From Brevundimonas sp. (GTDB lineage Bacteria > Pseudomonadota > Alphaproteobacteria > Caulobacterales > Caulobacteraceae): a stretch of DNA of 64,000 bases. The position numbers and the translations under genes are program-made. Position 1 is the stretch's first letter. Each line of letters starts with the position of its first letter. This document shows positions 37,321 through 46,376 of this stretch, piece by piece. The notes beneath the pieces are model-generated. The model worked only from the letters and a program-made list of their open reading frames with translations. It was not told the origin of the DNA and searched no databases. The stretch lies in the NCBI GenBank assembly GCA_004296955.1, contig SCVB01000030.1, positions 61,618 to 125,617 of the forward strand, in the 5' to 3' direction.

Positions 37321-38352
37321 ATGATCCGTTTCGAGGACCTGCTGAGGCCCACTCCGGCTGGCCTGTACTGTCCGCCGGGGGACTTCTACATCGACCCGGT
37401 CGGCCCCGTGGGCAGGGCCGTGATCACCCATGGCCACGCGGACCACGCCCGGTCGGGGCATGGCGCAGTGCTGGCGACCCCGCAGACCCTGGCGATCATG
37501 GCCGAGCGCTATGGCGCGGACTTCGCCGCGCAGCGCCAGCCGCTCGGACCGGGAGAGACGGCCTCGCACAACGGCGTCGAGGTGAGTCTGGCTCCGGCGG
37601 GCCATGTCCTCGGCTCGGCCCAGGCGGTGATTCGCTGGAAGGGCCTCACCATGGTGGCATCCGGCGACTACAAGCGTCGGCGGGATCCGACCTGCGCCGC
37701 CTTCGAGCCTGTGCCGTGCCATGTGTTCATTTCAGAGGCCACCTTCGGCCTGCCGGTCTTCGTCCATCCGCCCGACGCCGACGAGATCGGACGGCTGGTT
37801 CACAGTCTCGCCCAGTTTCCGGAGCGGGCCCATCTGGTCGGCGCCTATGCCCTGGGCAAGGCCCAGCGCGTCATCCGCCTGCTGCGCGAGGCCGGCTGGG
37901 AGCGACCGATCTATGTCCATGGTGCCCTGGAACGGCTGAACGCCCTGTATGAACGGGAGGGAGTGGACCTCGGGCCGCTGCGCCCGGCGACGGGACTGCC
38001 GGCCAATGCGCTGGGCGGGGAGGTGGTGATCGCCCCGCCGTCCGCGACCCAGGACCGCTGGGCGCGGCGGTTCGCGGATCCGGTTCTGGCCTTCGCCTCC
38101 GGCTGGATGGGGGTGCGGGCGCGGGCCCGGCAGCGGGGCGTCGAACTTCCTCTGGTGCTCTCGGACCACGCCGACTGGCCGGAGTTGACGGCCACTTTCG
38201 CGGACCTGGAGCCCGAGGAGGTCTGGATCACCCACGGGCGTGAGGAGGGATTGCTGCGCTGGTGCGAGCTCAGGGGTCAGAAGGCCCGGGCCTTGCGTCT
38301 GGTCGGCTATGACGAGGAAGACGACGAGGGGGCGGGGGCGCCTCCCGTCTAG
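37321..38352 (+). CDS. ligase-associated DNA exonuclease (metallo-beta-lactamase fold)
   Basis: A 343-residue MBL-fold/beta-CASP nuclease of the type found with ATP-dependent DNA ligase and Lhr-like helicase in DNA end repair. Metal ligands are in HGHADH (His37, His39, Asp41, His42), PAGHVLGSA (His95), ASGDYK and the terminal LSDHADW. The typical ligase and helicase partners are not adjacent: the flanking genes are thioesterases and a kinase. The stop shares CTAG with the convergent kinase gene. 3' RNA processing is the alternative role of this superfamily. Confidence 0.88.
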   Translation: MIRFEDLLRPTPAGLYCPPGDFYIDPVGPVGRAVITHGHADHARSGHGAVLATPQTLAIMAERYGADFAAQRQPLGPGETASHNGVEVSLAPAGHVLGSAQAVIRWKGLTMVASGDYKRRRDPTCAAFEPVPCHVFISEATFGLPVFVHPPDADEIGRLVHSLAQFPERAHLVGAYALGKAQRVIRLLREAGWERPIYVHGALERLNALYEREGVDLGPLRPATGLPANALGGEVVIAPPSATQDRWARRFADPVLAFASGWMGVRARARQRGVELPLVLSDHADWPELTATFADLEPEEVWITHGREEGLLRWCELRGQKARALRLVGYDEEDDEGAGAPPV

Positions 38353-39989
38353 GCTGCTGAGCTGGCCTTGCGGCCGCGCGCCGGGACGGTCTCCTCGGCC
38401 GCTGTGGCGGCGGCGTGCTCGAGCGCCAGGTTCATCGCCATGCGCAGGCGTTCCGGCTTGATCGGCTTCTCGACCACGGCGGCCATGCCGATGGCGAGAT
38501 ATTTCTTCGCATCGTCGGGGTCGGCGTTCGCGGTCAGGGCGACGATCGGAATGTCGCGGGCGGGACCGTCGAGGGCGCGGATCGCCTGGGTGGCCTGGAC
38601 CCCGTCCATGCGCGGCATCTTGATGTCCATCAGGATCAGGTCGAAGCGCCGCTCCTGCACCGCTTCCAGGGCTTCGACCCCGTCCTCGGCGGTTTCGGAG
38701 GTGCAGCCGAACATCTCGCACAGCGCCTGGGCCACCACGCGATTGGTGGCGTTGTCGTCGACGATCAGGATGTGCGGGCTGCTCTCATGATCGCGGTCGC
38801 CGCCGAGGCTCTCGACATTGGAGGTCGTCGCGGCCTCGACCTGGGTCCGTTCGACGTCCAGATCGAAGGCGAAGGTCGCGCCCCGGCCCGGATTGTTTTC
38901 GGCCCAGATGCGTCCGCCCATCCGGTCGACGATCTGTCGGCAGATGGCCAGACCCAGGCCCGCGCCGTCCTGCCCCGAGCCATGGACGAAGGGTTCGAAG
39001 ACGGCGTCGACCCGGTCGGCGTCGACGCCCGCGCCGTCGTCGCGCACCCGGGCTTCCAGCCGGATCCGGTCGCCCACGGCCACGGCCTTGAGGCCGGCTT
39101 CCACGACGCCGTTGCGTGCGAAATTGAGGGCGTTGCCGATCAAGTTGTTGAACAGCTGCTTGATCCGGGCGCCGTCGACGACGGCGGCCAGCTCGGTGTC
39201 ACCTTCGTAGCTGACCATCAGGGTCACATTGTCCTGCGACGCGCGCGGGGCCCAGGTCGCCTGGACGTCGTCCATCAGGGCGCGCAGCGGCGTGGCCTCG
39301 GGATGCAGTTCCAGTTCGCCCGCTTCGGCGCGGGACAGGTCCAGCGCGTCCGAAAGAATGCGCAGCAGGGCCTCGGAGGATTCCACGATGGTGTTGATAT
39401 GGGCGTGCGACTGGGCGTTCAGCGGCTGGCGGCGCAGCAGTTCGGCCACGGCCAGCACGCCGTTCATCGGCGTCCGCAGTTCGTGGCTCATGACCGTCAG
39501 GAACTGGCTCTTGGCCCGGGCCGAGGCCAGGGCCTGGGTCCGGGTGTCGCTCAGGGTGCGGGCCTGTTCGGCCAGTTCGATATTCTGGCGGCGTTGCAGC
39601 TCGTTGACCGCCTGCAGCAGGGACACCGCCGTGCCCACGCCATGATAGCGGCCTTCGCGGGTGACGATGAAGCCGCGCATGAGGGCGGCGGGGCCGCCCT
39701 TCAGAAGCACGTCGCAGAAGGCGTCGATGCTGACGCCGGCCTCCACGACCGCGGGCTCGGCGTCCATGATGTGGATCACTGGGCGGTTGGCGTACAGGGC
39801 GTAGCCGAAGGCGCCGGCGATTTTCAGAAGGAAGACGTGGCGCTCGACGAGGCCGACGGGCCGGCCGTCATCGACCACCGGGATCACCAGCGTGTCGGGC
39901 TCGCGTTCGAACCGCGCGAAGATCTCGCTTCCGGGCGTCTGGGGCGGCACCGCCTCGGCGCGCTCGGTCAGGACTTCGATGGTCGCCAT
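38349..39989 (-). CDS. CBS-domain hybrid sensor histidine kinase/response regulator
   Basis: A 546-residue soluble hybrid kinase without membrane segments. An N-terminal tandem CBS-like region (about residues 15-132: LVIPVVDDGRPVGLVERHVF and GFIVTREGRYHGVGT) suggests sensing of an adenine nucleotide or similar ligand. A coiled coil leads to HisKA with His169 (MSHELRTPMN), HATPase (NNLIGNALNFA, DDGAGVD, GAGLGLAI) and a receiver domain with the phospho-acceptor in LILMDIKMPRMDG. ATG 39989 was chosen because domain homology begins here; about 90 further residues upstream look non-coding. No partner regulator is adjacent. Confidence 0.9.
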   Translation of the reverse strand: MATIEVLTERAEAVPPQTPGSEIFARFEREPDTLVIPVVDDGRPVGLVERHVFLLKIAGAFGYALYANRPVIHIMDAEPAVVEAGVSIDAFCDVLLKGGPAALMRGFIVTREGRYHGVGTAVSLLQAVNELQRRQNIELAEQARTLSDTRTQALASARAKSQFLTVMSHELRTPMNGVLAVAELLRRQPLNAQSHAHINTIVESSEALLRILSDALDLSRAEAGELELHPEATPLRALMDDVQATWAPRASQDNVTLMVSYEGDTELAAVVDGARIKQLFNNLIGNALNFARNGVVEAGLKAVAVGDRIRLEARVRDDGAGVDADRVDAVFEPFVHGSGQDGAGLGLAICRQIVDRMGGRIWAENNPGRGATFAFDLDVERTQVEAATTSNVESLGGDRDHESSPHILIVDDNATNRVVAQALCEMFGCTSETAEDGVEALEAVQERRFDLILMDIKMPRMDGVQATQAIRALDGPARDIPIVALTANADPDDAKKYLAIGMAAVVEKPIKPERLRMAMNLALEHAAATAAEETVPARGRKASSAA

Positions 39990-40179
39990 GAAAGGCCGGT
40001 ACTCCACTGAGACCTGTGGATAATGGCTCGCAACCGTTTTCAGAATGGTTAAGGCTGAAGCCGCCGTTTTCGCGCCGCTTTTGCTCTGGTTGCGGCGCTG
40101 GTGTAGAAGGCCGGCCCGCCTCCGGGCGGCCCATCTTCCTTTCCATGCGCGCGGCCGATCGGCCGACCGCAGGTTTGTC

Positions 40180-40911
40180 ATGAGCGATTCCCGGTCCATG
40201 CCCGCTATGGCCACTCCCGCAAGTTCGGCCCTCGTCCTGTTTTCGGGCGGGCAGGACAGCGCCACCTGTCTGGCCTGGGCGCTGGAGCGGTACGATCGCG
40301 TGGAGACCGTCGGCTTCGATTACGGTCAGCGTCACCACGTCGAGATGGAGGCTCGCCTGGCGGTCCGCGGCGGCATGCCGGCGGTCCTGCCGCAGTGGGC
40401 CGGACGGCTGGGCCCGGACCACGTCGTCGACCTGACCGGTTATGGCCGGATCGCGGAGAGCGCCCTGACCGCCGACCGGGCCATCGAGCGGGACGCGCGG
40501 GGCCTGCCGACCACCTTCGTGCCGGGCCGCAACCTCGTCTTCCTGGCCTGCGCCGCCGCCCTCGCCGACCGCCGCGGCCTTGAGGTCCTGGTCGGGGGCA
40601 TGTGTGAGACCGACTACTCCGGCTATCCAGACTGCCGCCGCGACACGATCGACGCCATGGCGACGGCGCTCAGCCTCGGCCTCGACAAGCCGGTCGTGAT
40701 CGAGACCCCCCTGATGGCCCTGACCAAGGCGCAGACCTGGGCCCTGGCCGACCGGATCGGCGGCGCGGCGCTGGTGGATCTGATCGTGGAGGCCTCGCAC
40801 ACCTGCTACCGGGGCGACCGTGAACACCGTCACGCCTGGGGCTACGGCTGCGGTGACTGCCCGGCGTGCGAACTGCGGGCCGCGGGCCATGCGGAATGGG
40901 CCGGCGCATGA
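40180..40911 (+). CDS. queC: 7-cyano-7-deazaguanine synthase
   Basis: ATP-dependent enzyme making preQ0 from 7-carboxy-7-deazaguanine and ammonia. About 243 residues from ATG 40180 (ATG 40207 also possible). The PP-loop is SGGQDS at 22-27; further conserved segments are [22 protein letters not shown] and [14 protein letters not shown]. The zinc-binding cysteines near the end (HTCYRG ... [13 protein letters not shown]) are all present. It heads queC-queE-queD, whose successive genes overlap by ATGA. Confidence 0.97.
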   Translation: MSDSRSMPAMATPASSALVLFSGGQDSATCLAWALERYDRVETVGFDYGQRHHVEMEARLAVRGGMPAVLPQWAGRLGPDHVVDLTGYGRIAESALTADRAIERDARGLPTTFVPGRNLVFLACAAALADRRGLEVLVGGMCETDYSGYPDCRRDTIDAMATALSLGLDKPVVIETPLMALTKAQTWALADRIGGAALVDLIVEASHTCYRGDREHRHAWGYGCGDCPACELRAAGHAEWAGA

Positions 40912-41543
40912 CCTATTCGGCCAAGGAAGTGTTCCTGACGGTCCAGGGCGAAGGCGGACAGGCGGGCCGACCCGCGGTCTTCCTGCGCTTCGCGGGCTGC
41001 AACCTCTGGAGCGGGCTGGAGCGGGACCGCGCGACCGCCGTCTGCACCTTCTGCGACACCGATTTCGTCGGCGTGGACGGCGACGGCGGCGGCAAGTTCG
41101 CGACCGCCGACAGCCTCGCCGATCATGTCGGCGCGATGTGGCGCGGCCGGGCAGGGGACCCGAAGCTGGTGGTCTGCACGGGCGGAGAGCCGCTGCTGCA
41201 ACTGGACGCGCCGCTGATCGACGCCCTGCACGCCCGCGGCTTCGAGGTCGCCATCGAATCCAACGGCACGCTCGCCGCGCCCGCCGGAATCGACTGGATC
41301 TGCATCAGCCCCAAGGCCGAGGCGCCGGTGATCCAGACCTCGGGTCAGGAGCTCAAACTGGTCTTCCCCCAGCCGACCGCCATGCCCGACCGGTTCGAAC
41401 ACCTCGCCTTCGAGCGCTTCTGGCTCCAGCCCATGGACGGCCCCGACCAGGCGGCCAATACCGCGGCGGCCATCGACTACTGCCTGACCCACCCCAAATG
41501 GCGCCTCAGCGTCCAGACCCACAAATACATCGGCGTAAGATGA
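40908..41543 (+). CDS. queE: 7-carboxy-7-deazaguanine synthase
   Basis: Radical-SAM enzyme converting 6-carboxytetrahydropterin to 7-carboxy-7-deazaguanine. From ATG 40908 it is 211 residues. The iron-sulfur cysteines are Cys31, Cys46 and Cys49, giving CX14CX2C rather than the ordinary CX3CX2C; this cluster form is known from Burkholderia multivorans QueE. SAM-binding TGGEPLLQ follows. ATGA overlaps join it to queC before and queD after. Confidence 0.96.
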   Translation: MTYSAKEVFLTVQGEGGQAGRPAVFLRFAGCNLWSGLERDRATAVCTFCDTDFVGVDGDGGGKFATADSLADHVGAMWRGRAGDPKLVVCTGGEPLLQLDAPLIDALHARGFEVAIESNGTLAAPAGIDWICISPKAEAPVIQTSGQELKLVFPQPTAMPDRFEHLAFERFWLQPMDGPDQAANTAAAIDYCLTHPKWRLSVQTHKYIGVR

Positions 41544-41908
41544 GCGTTTTCGAGATCACCAAGGCCGCTACCTTCGATGCGGCCCATCATTTCCCGAGCG
41601 AGCCGGAAGGCAGCCCCTACCGGCGCATCCACGGGCATTCGTTCCAGGTCGAGGCCACGGTGCGCGGCGAGGCCCTGGACGCGGAGCACGGCTGGGTCGC
41701 CGATCTCGGCGCCCTGGACCGGGCCCTCAAGGCGGCGGCGGGCGAGCTGGATCACGGCATGCTCAATGAACACGCCGGCCTGGATCTGCCGTCGCTCGAG
41801 AATCTGTGCCTGTGGTTCGCCAACCGGCTGAAGCCGGAATGGCCGGGCCTGAGCCGGATCACCGTTTCCCGGCCGACGATCCACGAGCGATGCGTCCTCA
41901 CCCTGTGA
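41540..41908 (+). CDS. queD: 6-carboxytetrahydropterin synthase homologue lacking the usual catalytic cysteine
   Basis: Predicted to convert dihydroneopterin triphosphate to 6-carboxytetrahydropterin, first pathway-specific step of queuosine synthesis. The 122 residues hold zinc ligands His16, His31 and His33 (FDAAHHF, RIHGHSF) and the Asp71-His72 dyad (ELDHGML). The CxxxHGH motif of QueD reads YRRIHGH, so Tyr27 replaces the cysteine, and the C-terminal segment reads VSRPTIHERC where E. coli has a KET-containing stretch. Position in the que operon still argues for the QueD role. Confidence 0.88.
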   Translation: MSVFEITKAATFDAAHHFPSEPEGSPYRRIHGHSFQVEATVRGEALDAEHGWVADLGALDRALKAAAGELDHGMLNEHAGLDLPSLENLCLWFANRLKPEWPGLSRITVSRPTIHERCVLTL

Positions 41909-42378
41909 GCGCGATCCGGCCCTACCGGGACGGCGACGCCGAGGCGCTGGCGACCGTGTTCGAGCGCGCCGTGCGGGGGATCGCCGCTCGCGATTATTCG
42001 CCCGCCCAGATCGAGGCGTGGATCGGACCGGAGCCCCGGGCTGATCGCTTTGGCGCCAGAATGGCCGACGGCCGCCGCTGCTGGGTCGCGCTGGACGACG
42101 ACGACGGACGGGTGACGGCCTTCGTCGACCTCGAGGCGGACGGCCATATCGACCTGCTCTTCGCCGATCCGGAGGTCGCAGGACGCGGCGTGACGTCCGA
42201 CCTCCTCGACGTCCTTGAGCGGACGGCGCGGGATGAAGGCATGTCGCGGCTGTACGTCGAGGCCAGCGAAGCGGCCCGGCGGTTCCTGCTGAAGCGTGGC
42301 TATGTCGTCGAGCGTCGCCGGGACTTTGAAATCCGGGGCGTCGCCATCCACAACTACGCCATGGAACTCCGGCTCTGA
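41905..42378 (+). CDS. GNAT family N-acetyltransferase
   Basis: A 157-residue acetyltransferase starting at GTG 41905, which overlaps the queD stop as GTGA (ATG 41890 would also fit). The family signatures IRPYRDGDAEAL, IDLLFADPEVAGRGVTSDLLDVLE and ARRFLLKRGYVVERRRDFEIRGV are intact. It is coupled to the que operon, though GNAT proteins have no known role in queuosine synthesis. The acceptor is unknown. Confidence 0.83.
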   Translation: MSAIRPYRDGDAEALATVFERAVRGIAARDYSPAQIEAWIGPEPRADRFGARMADGRRCWVALDDDDGRVTAFVDLEADGHIDLLFADPEVAGRGVTSDLLDVLERTARDEGMSRLYVEASEAARRFLLKRGYVVERRRDFEIRGVAIHNYAMELRL

Positions 42379-42394
42379 CGCGCCGTCCGTCCGC

Positions 42395-42667
42395 CTAGCA
42401 GTCGCGGCCCTGGCGCTGGCGCTGTTCGCAGCGGCGCTGCTCCCGTTCGTAGTCGCGCTGTTCGCGTTCGCGTCTGGCGCGGGTTTCCTCGTCGGACGTC
42501 GTGACTGCGTCGACCCCGGCGCCGACCACCGAGCCGGTCACCTTGGCCGCGCCGCCGACGACCGCCCCGGCCGCGCCGACCGCCGCCCCCACGATACAGC
42601 CCTGCAGCATCACGCTCGCGGCGAGGACGGCCAGCACGGTCGCGCCGGTCCTGAGGGTTCTGTTCAT
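42395..42667 (-). CDS. small lipoprotein with glycine-rich hydrophobic segment
   Basis: A 90-residue lipoprotein of a type seen widely as a hypothetical (NF038104-like) lipoprotein. Lipobox LQGC has Cys at residue 24, followed by a Gly/Ala/Val-rich stretch (residues 26-55) and a charged Arg/Glu/Gln-rich tail ending in Cys. An AGAAGG site precedes the ATG. It faces the GNAT gene tail to tail. Confidence 0.78.
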   Translation of the reverse strand: MNRTLRTGATVLAVLAASVMLQGCIVGAAVGAAGAVVGGAAKVTGSVVGAGVDAVTTSDEETRARREREQRDYEREQRRCEQRQRQGRDC

Positions 42668-42756
42668 GGCTGCCTTCTCCCGATGCGGCAGGGTTAGCCG
42701 CCAATGGTGAATGCAATCTGACCGGAGGATCAGGCCGGATCGGGGCCGCCTGCGGA

Positions 42757-42833
42757 TGGTGGGCGGCGAGGGGTTCGAACCCCCGACCCCCTCGGTGTAA
42801 ACGAGGTGCTCTGACCAGCTGAGCTAGCCGCCC
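42757..42833 (-). tRNA. tRNA-Val (anticodon TAC)
   Basis: Complete cloverleaf on the minus strand. The acceptor stem pairs GGGCGGC with GCCGCCC, the anticodon loop TTTACAC lies between CCTCG/CGAGG arms, a T arm has GGTTCGAACC, and CCA is encoded at 42759-42757. Confidence 0.97.
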
Positions 42834-42864
42834 GTCCGTCTGAATGCCCCAGTCGTTCCGCCTG

Positions 42865-45800
42865 TTAGAAGCGGAAGCTGGCCCGCAGGAACAGCATGTA
42901 GCGGATGTAGTCCTCGATCATCTCGGCGTCGGCGTTGATGGACAGCATGCCCAGTTCATTGCCGATGTTCAGGCGGAAGCCGACGATCGGCCCGCCGCCT
43001 TCGATCGAACCGCCGTCCAGGGTGAAGTCCGGCCCGCCCGAGCGGAAGCGGGCGATCGTCTCACCCGGATCGACCGAGATGTTCTGGCGCCAGCCGACGC
43101 GGAGCTCGGGACGAAGCCAGCTGTCCTGGCCCATCGACATGCCGACGTTGACCGCCGCCGTGGCCGAGAACAGGTGCCCGTCGCGTTCGTCGATCTCGAG
43201 GTCGAAGCCGTCGCCGCCGCCGGTCTCGACGTGGCCTTCCTCGCTGAGCGAGAAGAATTCGGCATAGGCCTCAGGCCGGACGCTGAAGCGACCGAAATTG
43301 CGCTCGTAGGAAACACCGCCGGCCGCGGCGAGGGTGAAGCCGCTCCAGTCCGATTCATTGGACAGGTTGAGATCGGCGCCGACGAAGCGGCGCTCGGATT
43401 CGAACGTCGCATAGCCCGCCGCCGCCCGCGCCCAGGTCGTCCAGTACTGGCCCTGGGCGCGCCAGTAGAGGCCGAGCTCGAGCAGATTGGCCGACAGGAC
43501 TTCTTCCGCCGCGGACTCGGGGTCCTCAAGGTCGGACGAGGTGAAGGCCACCGAAAGTCCCACGGCGCCGAGGCCGCTGCCGCGCTCGATCCCGCCGGCG
43601 ACGCCAAAGCCTTCCGAACGGAAGCCGTAGGTGTCGGTCCGGTCCTTGTCGGCGTAGAAATTGATCTCCTGCACCCAGGCACTGGTCTCGCCCGGCGCGG
43701 CCGAGGCGTTGCGGCCGGTCAGGGCCCGCGTCACGGCGTCGACGCCGGACGACAGGGACAGCAGCGGACCGCCGGCGTGGTCCGGCAGCAGCTGTTCGTA
43801 CAGGTCGATGAAGTCCTCACGGCCCGTCTGGGCCAGGAAGGCGTTGCGGATGTCCGCGGCTCCGGCGCCGCCGAGGGCCGCATAGAAGGAGTCGTACATC
43901 GCCGCCTCGACCGGGATCAGGTCGGCCTCGTCGGCGGTGCGCCGGCGCACATCGACGAAGACCTCGCCCGCCGGGACATCGGCGCCGGCGGCGACGACGT
44001 AGAGGTAGGGGGAATTGGCCTCGATCGAACTGAGGTCGATGGCGCCGTAGTTCAGCGTCGCCGCATCGATCAGGGTGAAGCGCTCGGGCGCGGCCAGCAG
44101 GGAGGTGAAGCGGACGCCCAGGCCCGCGCCGTCGGCCAGGGTCGCGGCGCCGGAGACGTTGAAGCCGCCCGAGGAGCCGCTGGCCGGGTCGATGCTGACG
44201 ATCAGGTCGCCATCGGCGCCGACGGTCAGGCTGGCGACGTCCAGGGCGGTCGTCTGGCGGGCGTCCAGGACGCCGTTGGCCACATTGATGGTGAGATCGC
44301 CGCCGAGGTCCGACAGCGCGCCGCGCACGAGGCCGCCGCCGGTGATGGACAGGGTGTCGGCGCCCGCGCCGAAGTCGATGTCGCCGAGGACGACGCCGTT
44401 GCGGATGTCGACCAGGTCCGCGCCGGAGCCCAGTCGGATGTCGCCGGCGATGAGCGGTTCATTGCCGTCCGGCACGCCGTCGCCGTCCGTATCCGGGTTG
44501 GCCGTCGTCGGCGCCGAGGCGACCCCGGTCTGGAGCAGGGTCACGCCCGTCGTATTGGCGCTCAGGTCGAAGGCGGTCACGGTTCCGGTGATCGGGTCGC
44601 CGTCGGCATTGGGGCCGACGAGCGCCTGGATCGAACCCGTGTTGGTGATCGAGGTCAGCGTTCCGCTCAGATCGATCAGGGCCACGGTGTTGGCCACGCC
44701 GCCGCCCGCCGAGGCCAGGATGTTGCCGCTGTTGCGGAAGGTCGGGACCGTGGCGCCGGCGTCGATCCGGATCGCCGTGCCGGTCGCGGCGACGTCGCCG
44801 GTGAGACCGGCCGAGATGGCGCCGGCATTGTAGAGCAGGGGCGTCGTGACGCCGTCTCCGATGCGGACGGCGATCGAGTCGGCCCCGGCTGAGAGCGAGA
44901 CGACCGAACCGTCGTTGCGGATGCCGCCGTCGACGGTCACCGTCTGGCCTGCGCCGCCGCCGAAGACCACCGCATTGGCGGCGATCCCGTCGTAGACGCC
45001 CTGCGCCGTCAGGGTGCCCCGATTGATGAAGCCATAGGCGTCGTCGCCGGTCCCCACCGCCCCGAGGGCGATCGACTGGCTCGCGGATCCTACCAGGACA
45101 GCCGGCGCGGCGCCGTAGCTGGTCACATTGGCGGTCGTCTCCGCGGTGTCGATGACGCCGTTTCCGTCGCGGTCGGTGTCGTTGCGATTGATCGTGCCGT
45201 CGCTGTCGTCGTCCTCATCGCCGTTCTTGACGCCATCGTCGTCATCGTCGTCCTCGATGCCCGAGCCGCCGTAGGTCGGCGGCCGGTCGAACAGCACGCC
45301 GCCGGCGATGTTGCCGGCGATCCGCAGGGCGGGGCCGCCCTGCAGAAGGTCGTCCGCGTCCAGTTCGTCCAGGAACCCGTAGTCGCCGTCGTTGGCGGTC
45401 GTCTCGGTGTAGGTGTCCGGCTGTTCGGGCGGGCGGGTCGTGTAGCGATAGCCGGTCGTGTTGATCGTCGACTGCACGAGCAGGACGCCGGCGACATCGC
45501 CGTCGATGGCGGCCCCGACGGAACCGCCGCCCTGGGCGGTGATCGCGCCGACCAGACGCACATCGCCGCCGACATCGCCGGTCGTGCGAACGGCATAACT
45601 GTTGTTGCCGAGGACGCTGACGGCGCCCAGGACATTCAGATCGCCGGTCAGGGGCGCTTCCAGCGCCACGCCGTACGAATCGTTGCCATCCACGCGGACG
45701 GAGCCGCCGGTCTCGACGATCACGTCTCCCGTCAGGGCGCTGGCGCCGACGACCCGGACCCCGTAGCGGCCCGTGCCGTTCGCAAAATTGCCGTCGGCGT

Positions 45801-46176
45801 CGCCGTCGTTGTCGGTGTCGAGGTCCGTGCTCGAGGTGATGTCGTCCTCGATCAGGATCGAGCCGCCGATGAGGATGTTGCCGGTGTTGCCGCCGTTCGC
45901 CAGCACGCCGGTGGCCCCGTTCGCCGCGGCGGCCATCTTGATGGAGCCGCCCGAGTCGATATCGACGCTGTGGCTGGAATCCAGGGTCACCGCGACCCCG
46001 CTGCTCAGGCTGATCGACCCGCCGGATGCGATGCGGATGCTGTCGGCGGCCGAGCCTGTAGCGTTCGATGTGACGATCGGAGTCGTGCGCGCGGTCGAGA
46101 TCACGACCTCGGCCATGGCGCCGCTGGCGGCCATCAGGGGAGCGATCGCAACCGCGGTCGCGAGTAGAATACGCAT
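42865..46176 (-). CDS. large autotransporter with embedded calcium-binding-type repeats
   Basis: Type V secreted protein of 1103 residues. Signal peptide 1-22 (ending AMA), a beta-helical passenger of short repeats (SGGSI, GGSV, GDVRLVG) of about 780 residues, and a C-terminal autotransporter barrel of about 280 residues finishing in FLRASFRF. The passenger contains acidic thrombospondin-type-3-like repeats: TDNDGDADG near residue 125, a denser DDDDDDGVKNGDEDDDSDG block with TDRDGNG near 315, and TDGDGVPDG near 570. These could bind calcium. TamA/TamB in this window could assist its assembly. Confidence 0.9.
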   Translation of the reverse strand: MRILLATAVAIAPLMAASGAMAEVVISTARTTPIVTSNATGSAADSIRIASGGSISLSSGVAVTLDSSHSVDIDSGGSIKMAAAANGATGVLANGGNTGNILIGGSILIEDDITSSTDLDTDNDGDADGNFANGTGRYGVRVVGASALTGDVIVETGGSVRVDGNDSYGVALEAPLTGDLNVLGAVSVLGNNSYAVRTTGDVGGDVRLVGAITAQGGGSVGAAIDGDVAGVLLVQSTINTTGYRYTTRPPEQPDTYTETTANDGDYGFLDELDADDLLQGGPALRIAGNIAGGVLFDRPPTYGGSGIEDDDDDDGVKNGDEDDDSDGTINRNDTDRDGNGVIDTAETTANVTSYGAAPAVLVGSASQSIALGAVGTGDDAYGFINRGTLTAQGVYDGIAANAVVFGGGAGQTVTVDGGIRNDGSVVSLSAGADSIAVRIGDGVTTPLLYNAGAISAGLTGDVAATGTAIRIDAGATVPTFRNSGNILASAGGGVANTVALIDLSGTLTSITNTGSIQALVGPNADGDPITGTVTAFDLSANTTGVTLLQTGVASAPTTANPDTDGDGVPDGNEPLIAGDIRLGSGADLVDIRNGVVLGDIDFGAGADTLSITGGGLVRGALSDLGGDLTINVANGVLDARQTTALDVASLTVGADGDLIVSIDPASGSSGGFNVSGAATLADGAGLGVRFTSLLAAPERFTLIDAATLNYGAIDLSSIEANSPYLYVVAAGADVPAGEVFVDVRRRTADEADLIPVEAAMYDSFYAALGGAGAADIRNAFLAQTGREDFIDLYEQLLPDHAGGPLLSLSSGVDAVTRALTGRNASAAPGETSAWVQEINFYADKDRTDTYGFRSEGFGVAGGIERGSGLGAVGLSVAFTSSDLEDPESAAEEVLSANLLELGLYWRAQGQYWTTWARAAAGYATFESERRFVGADLNLSNESDWSGFTLAAAGGVSYERNFGRFSVRPEAYAEFFSLSEEGHVETGGGDGFDLEIDERDGHLFSATAAVNVGMSMGQDSWLRPELRVGWRQNISVDPGETIARFRSGGPDFTLDGGSIEGGGPIVGFRLNIGNELGMLSINADAEMIEDYIRYMLFLRASFRF

Positions 46177-46325
46177 TCGGTAGAAACCCCTGTGGACGAT
46201 ACGCGCAGAGACGCCGGCGATCCTCTAACAGGGACCGTGTCAGCCTGCCTCAAGTTTCTCGAATTTGAGGCGAATGCAAGGCCGAACGCGCGGGCGGGGC
46301 GTGTTCCACAGGCGTGGCCATTGCC

Positions 46326-46360
46326 AATATCGCAATCTAAGTGATATCATTCCCATATCG
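46326..46360 (+). promoter_or_regulatory. AT-rich promoter region with three ATATC repeats ahead of the SPFH gene
   Basis: AATATCG (46326-46332), the palindrome TGATATCA (46342-46349) and CATATCG (46354-46360) lie within 35 bases, in sharp contrast to the GC-rich surroundings, and end about 17 bases before the SPFH start codon. The position and the palindrome suggest a promoter with an operator. The RHH protein encoded two genes later is a candidate ligand; that is inference. Confidence 0.45.
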
Positions 46361-46376
46361 AAACCGGGAGGGAATG

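Noticed and set aside
39990-40179. Searched for a preQ1 riboswitch upstream of queC
   Set aside because: I saw no A-rich tail or H-type pseudoknot consensus of preQ1 classes; the leader is GC-rich without the expected conserved core.
42844-44892. A long open frame opposite the autotransporter
   Set aside because: Low-complexity shadow; the opposite strand encodes a complete signal peptide, passenger and barrel.
46248-46270. CCTCAA...TTGAGG inverted repeat between the autotransporter and SPFH genes
   Set aside because: Arms are only six bases and the spacer is not symmetrical; insufficient to call an operator.
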